Made by a program: the position numbers and the translations under genes. DNA of 64,000 nt from Pseudodesulfovibrio indicus (GTDB lineage: Bacteria > Desulfobacterota > Desulfovibrionia > Desulfovibrionales > Desulfovibrionaceae), in contig NZ_CP014206.1 of the NCBI RefSeq assembly GCF_001563225.1, positions 620,001-684,000 on the forward strand. Reading direction: 5' to 3'. Under the pieces are notes generated by a model. The model made no database searches, was not told the DNA's origin, and saw nothing but the letters and a program-made list of their open reading frames with translations. How positions within the stretch are numbered: the stretch's first letter is position 1; the number at the start of each line of letters is the position of its first letter. Of this stretch, positions 62,569 through 64,000 are shown piece by piece.

Positions 62569-63789
62569 TTGGGTATCAAGGGCTTTGATGAGCTGAAGGC
62601 GGGCATGGTCCTGGCCTCGGATCTGGTCTCCAAGGACGGCAGGCTGCTCTTCAAGGGCGGCACCGAACTCGAAGAGCGTCATTTGGCCTTGCTCAAACGC
62701 GTGGGCGTGAACCAGGCCGACGTGGAAGCGGGCCTCGACGAGTTGAGCGAGGACACCCTGCGCGAAATCGAGGAATACGTCCGGGAATTCTTCCTCTACG
62801 CCAACCCGGACTCCGCGCCGGTCATCGAAATGTACCGCATCGCCCTGGAACTCACCGCCCGCGCCGTGGCCGGGGGGTGGGAACTGCCCGACCTCGACCG
62901 GCGCCGCGCCACCAGCGTCGAACACCTCGAAGACATCTTCATCCGGGGCATGGGCTCGCCCGGAACCATCGTCAAGCACGAGACCGAACTGGCCAGCTTC
63001 CCGGACATCTTCTTCCGCATCAAGGAGGTCCTCGAAGACGGGGCCGCCTCCGCCGACCGCATCGCCAAGGTCGTCAGCACCGACATGAGCCTGTCCGCCA
63101 AGCTCATCAAGCTCGTCAACAGCCCGCTCTACGGCTTCCCCCAGACCATCGACTCCATCACCCGCGCCGTGGCCCTGGTGGGCGGCAAGGAGCTCTCCAC
63201 CCTCGCCCTGGGCATCTCCGCCATCAACTACTTCAAGGACATCCCGCCCGAACTCGTGGACATGCAGAGCTTCTGGCGGCACTCCATCACCTGCGGCATC
63301 TTCGCCAAGATGCTCGCCGCCACACAGACCGGACTGTCCCCTGAACGGTTCTTCATCGGCGGCCTGCTCCACGACGTCGGCAGGCTCATCCTGTTCAAGA
63401 AACTGCCCTACGCCTCCACCGAGGCCATGCTCTTCGCCCGCGAAAACTGCATCCCCCTGGTCGAGGCCGAAATGTCCGTCATGGAATTTTGCCATACCGA
63501 CATCAGCAAGCCGCTGCTCACCGCCTGGAAGTTCCCCGAAGGGCTCTCCAACATGATCAACTACCACCACAACCCCATGGAGTTCCCCAACCCCCTGGAG
63601 CCGGCCGTCATCCACGTGGCGGACAACTTGACCAACGCCGTGGAGATCGCCAAAGGCGGCATGTACGTCATGCCCGGGCTCGACGAGAACGCCTGGAACC
63701 TCCTCGGTCTCGACCCCGAATCCGCCCTGGAAAATATCGTCAACAAGTACGCCGAACAGATCGATATCGTCATGGGGGCGTTCTTCTAG
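62569..63789 (+). CDS. HDOD-domain signalling protein
   Basis: 406 aa from a TTG at 62569 with GGAGG upstream. The N-terminal piece (about 5-120: FDELKAGMVLASDLVSKDGRLLFKGGTELEERHLALLKRVGVNQADVE) resembles the region found before HDOD/HD-GYP proteins. HDOD domain about 135-330: IAKVVSTDMSLSAKLIKLVNSPLYGFPQTIDSITRAVALVGGKELSTLALGISAINYF, FFIGGLLHDVGRLILFKK, INYHHNPMEF. Probably cotranscribed with cheR. A gene-end repeat follows. Confidence 0.86.
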   Translation: MGIKGFDELKAGMVLASDLVSKDGRLLFKGGTELEERHLALLKRVGVNQADVEAGLDELSEDTLREIEEYVREFFLYANPDSAPVIEMYRIALELTARAVAGGWELPDLDRRRATSVEHLEDIFIRGMGSPGTIVKHETELASFPDIFFRIKEVLEDGAASADRIAKVVSTDMSLSAKLIKLVNSPLYGFPQTIDSITRAVALVGGKELSTLALGISAINYFKDIPPELVDMQSFWRHSITCGIFAKMLAATQTGLSPERFFIGGLLHDVGRLILFKKLPYASTEAMLFARENCIPLVEAEMSVMEFCHTDISKPLLTAWKFPEGLSNMINYHHNPMEFPNPLEPAVIHVADNLTNAVEIAKGGMYVMPGLDENAWNLLGLDPESALENIVNKYAEQIDIVMGAFF

Positions 63790-64000
63790 CGAAGGGACGG
63801 GTTGCGGTCGAAAGAGGCCTCCGGCGGGCAGGGCGCTGCCCTGCACCCGCTTAAGAACCTTTTGAAAAAGGTTCTTAAGAATCTCCAAAACTTTTTGGCG
63901 CTCGCTTCGCTCGAAGGCGTGCGGATGGGCGATTTCGGGCGGAAAGAACGGACGGTACGGCGTGCCTCTTCATCGGACGAGGCACGCCGTTTTTTCCGTC
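63790..64000. repeat. Compound gene-end repeat, unit 4 (cut by window end)
   Basis: GCCTCCGGCGG box (63820), AGGGCGCTGCCCT palindrome, a CTTAAGAACCTTTT palindrome (about 63849-63878, loop GA), CTCCAAAACTTTTTGG, CGCTTCGCTCG, then the GCGATTTCGGGCGG start of the 23-bp-type inverted repeat, whose other arm is at the window edge. No gene. Confidence 0.75.

Overview
The window is a 64 kb chromosomal segment of a GC-rich Gram-negative bacterium. Dense signalling genes (chemotaxis, c-di-GMP, hybrid kinases), a hybrid cluster protein, an ErcA-type protein and the general gene style suggest a Desulfovibrio/Pseudodesulfovibrio-type deltaproteobacterium. That placement is inference: no rRNA or tRNA gene was seen to confirm it. 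No CRISPR array was seen either.

Layout. 1-4.4 kb: end of an RND efflux operon (adaptor lipoprotein and permease). 4.5-13.5 kb: a VOC-HAD fusion enzyme, a divergent diadenylate-cyclase-like protein, a large chemoreceptor, a periplasmic binding protein, a diguanylate cyclase and small proteins. 13.5-17.7 kb: housekeeping genes (DUF2784, alpha/beta hydrolase, MobA-like, cyclase family, tRNA-dihydrouridine synthase). 17.9-22.4 kb: an accessory locus with an isolated phage capsid-like gene pair, two related covarying palindromes around a truncated reading frame, and three short variable 'tip' frames each followed by a small membrane protein gene. It looks like an orphan polymorphic-toxin/immunity array. 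22.5-23.9 kb: metallo-hydrolase and secreted nuclease.

24.43-35.87 kb is a lower-GC genomic island of about 11.4 kb. It carries a self-contained efflux regulon (sensor kinase, response regulator, RND pump, adaptor, outer-membrane factor), a tyrosine-recombinase-like protein, an excisionase-like HTH protein and a complete tyrosine integrase at its right end. It is bounded by an 8-bp direct repeat and splits a copy of an intergenic repeat that is intact near 56.1 kb, so the empty site can be reconstructed: SNase and murI were once convergent neighbours.

36-56 kb: murI, a c-di-GMP/HD signalling operon, hcp with a candidate HcpR-type operator, PhzF and VOC genes, a hybrid kinase with a degenerate C-terminal HPt-like region, an ErcA-kinase pair, a solute-binding protein, an HD-GYP protein, a possible PD-(D/E)XK nuclease, an MltD-like transglycosylase and an rRNA methyltransferase. 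56.5-64 kb: universal stress protein, DASS transporter, an IlvN-like/phosphotransacylase/butyrate-kinase operon, CheR and an HDOD protein.

A recurring non-coding theme is a modular 'gene-end' repeat (a GCCTCCGGCGG box, palindromes and a CTCCCAAACTTTTTGG-like tail). It follows many stop codons and forms compound units of about 0.5-0.6 kb between convergent genes.
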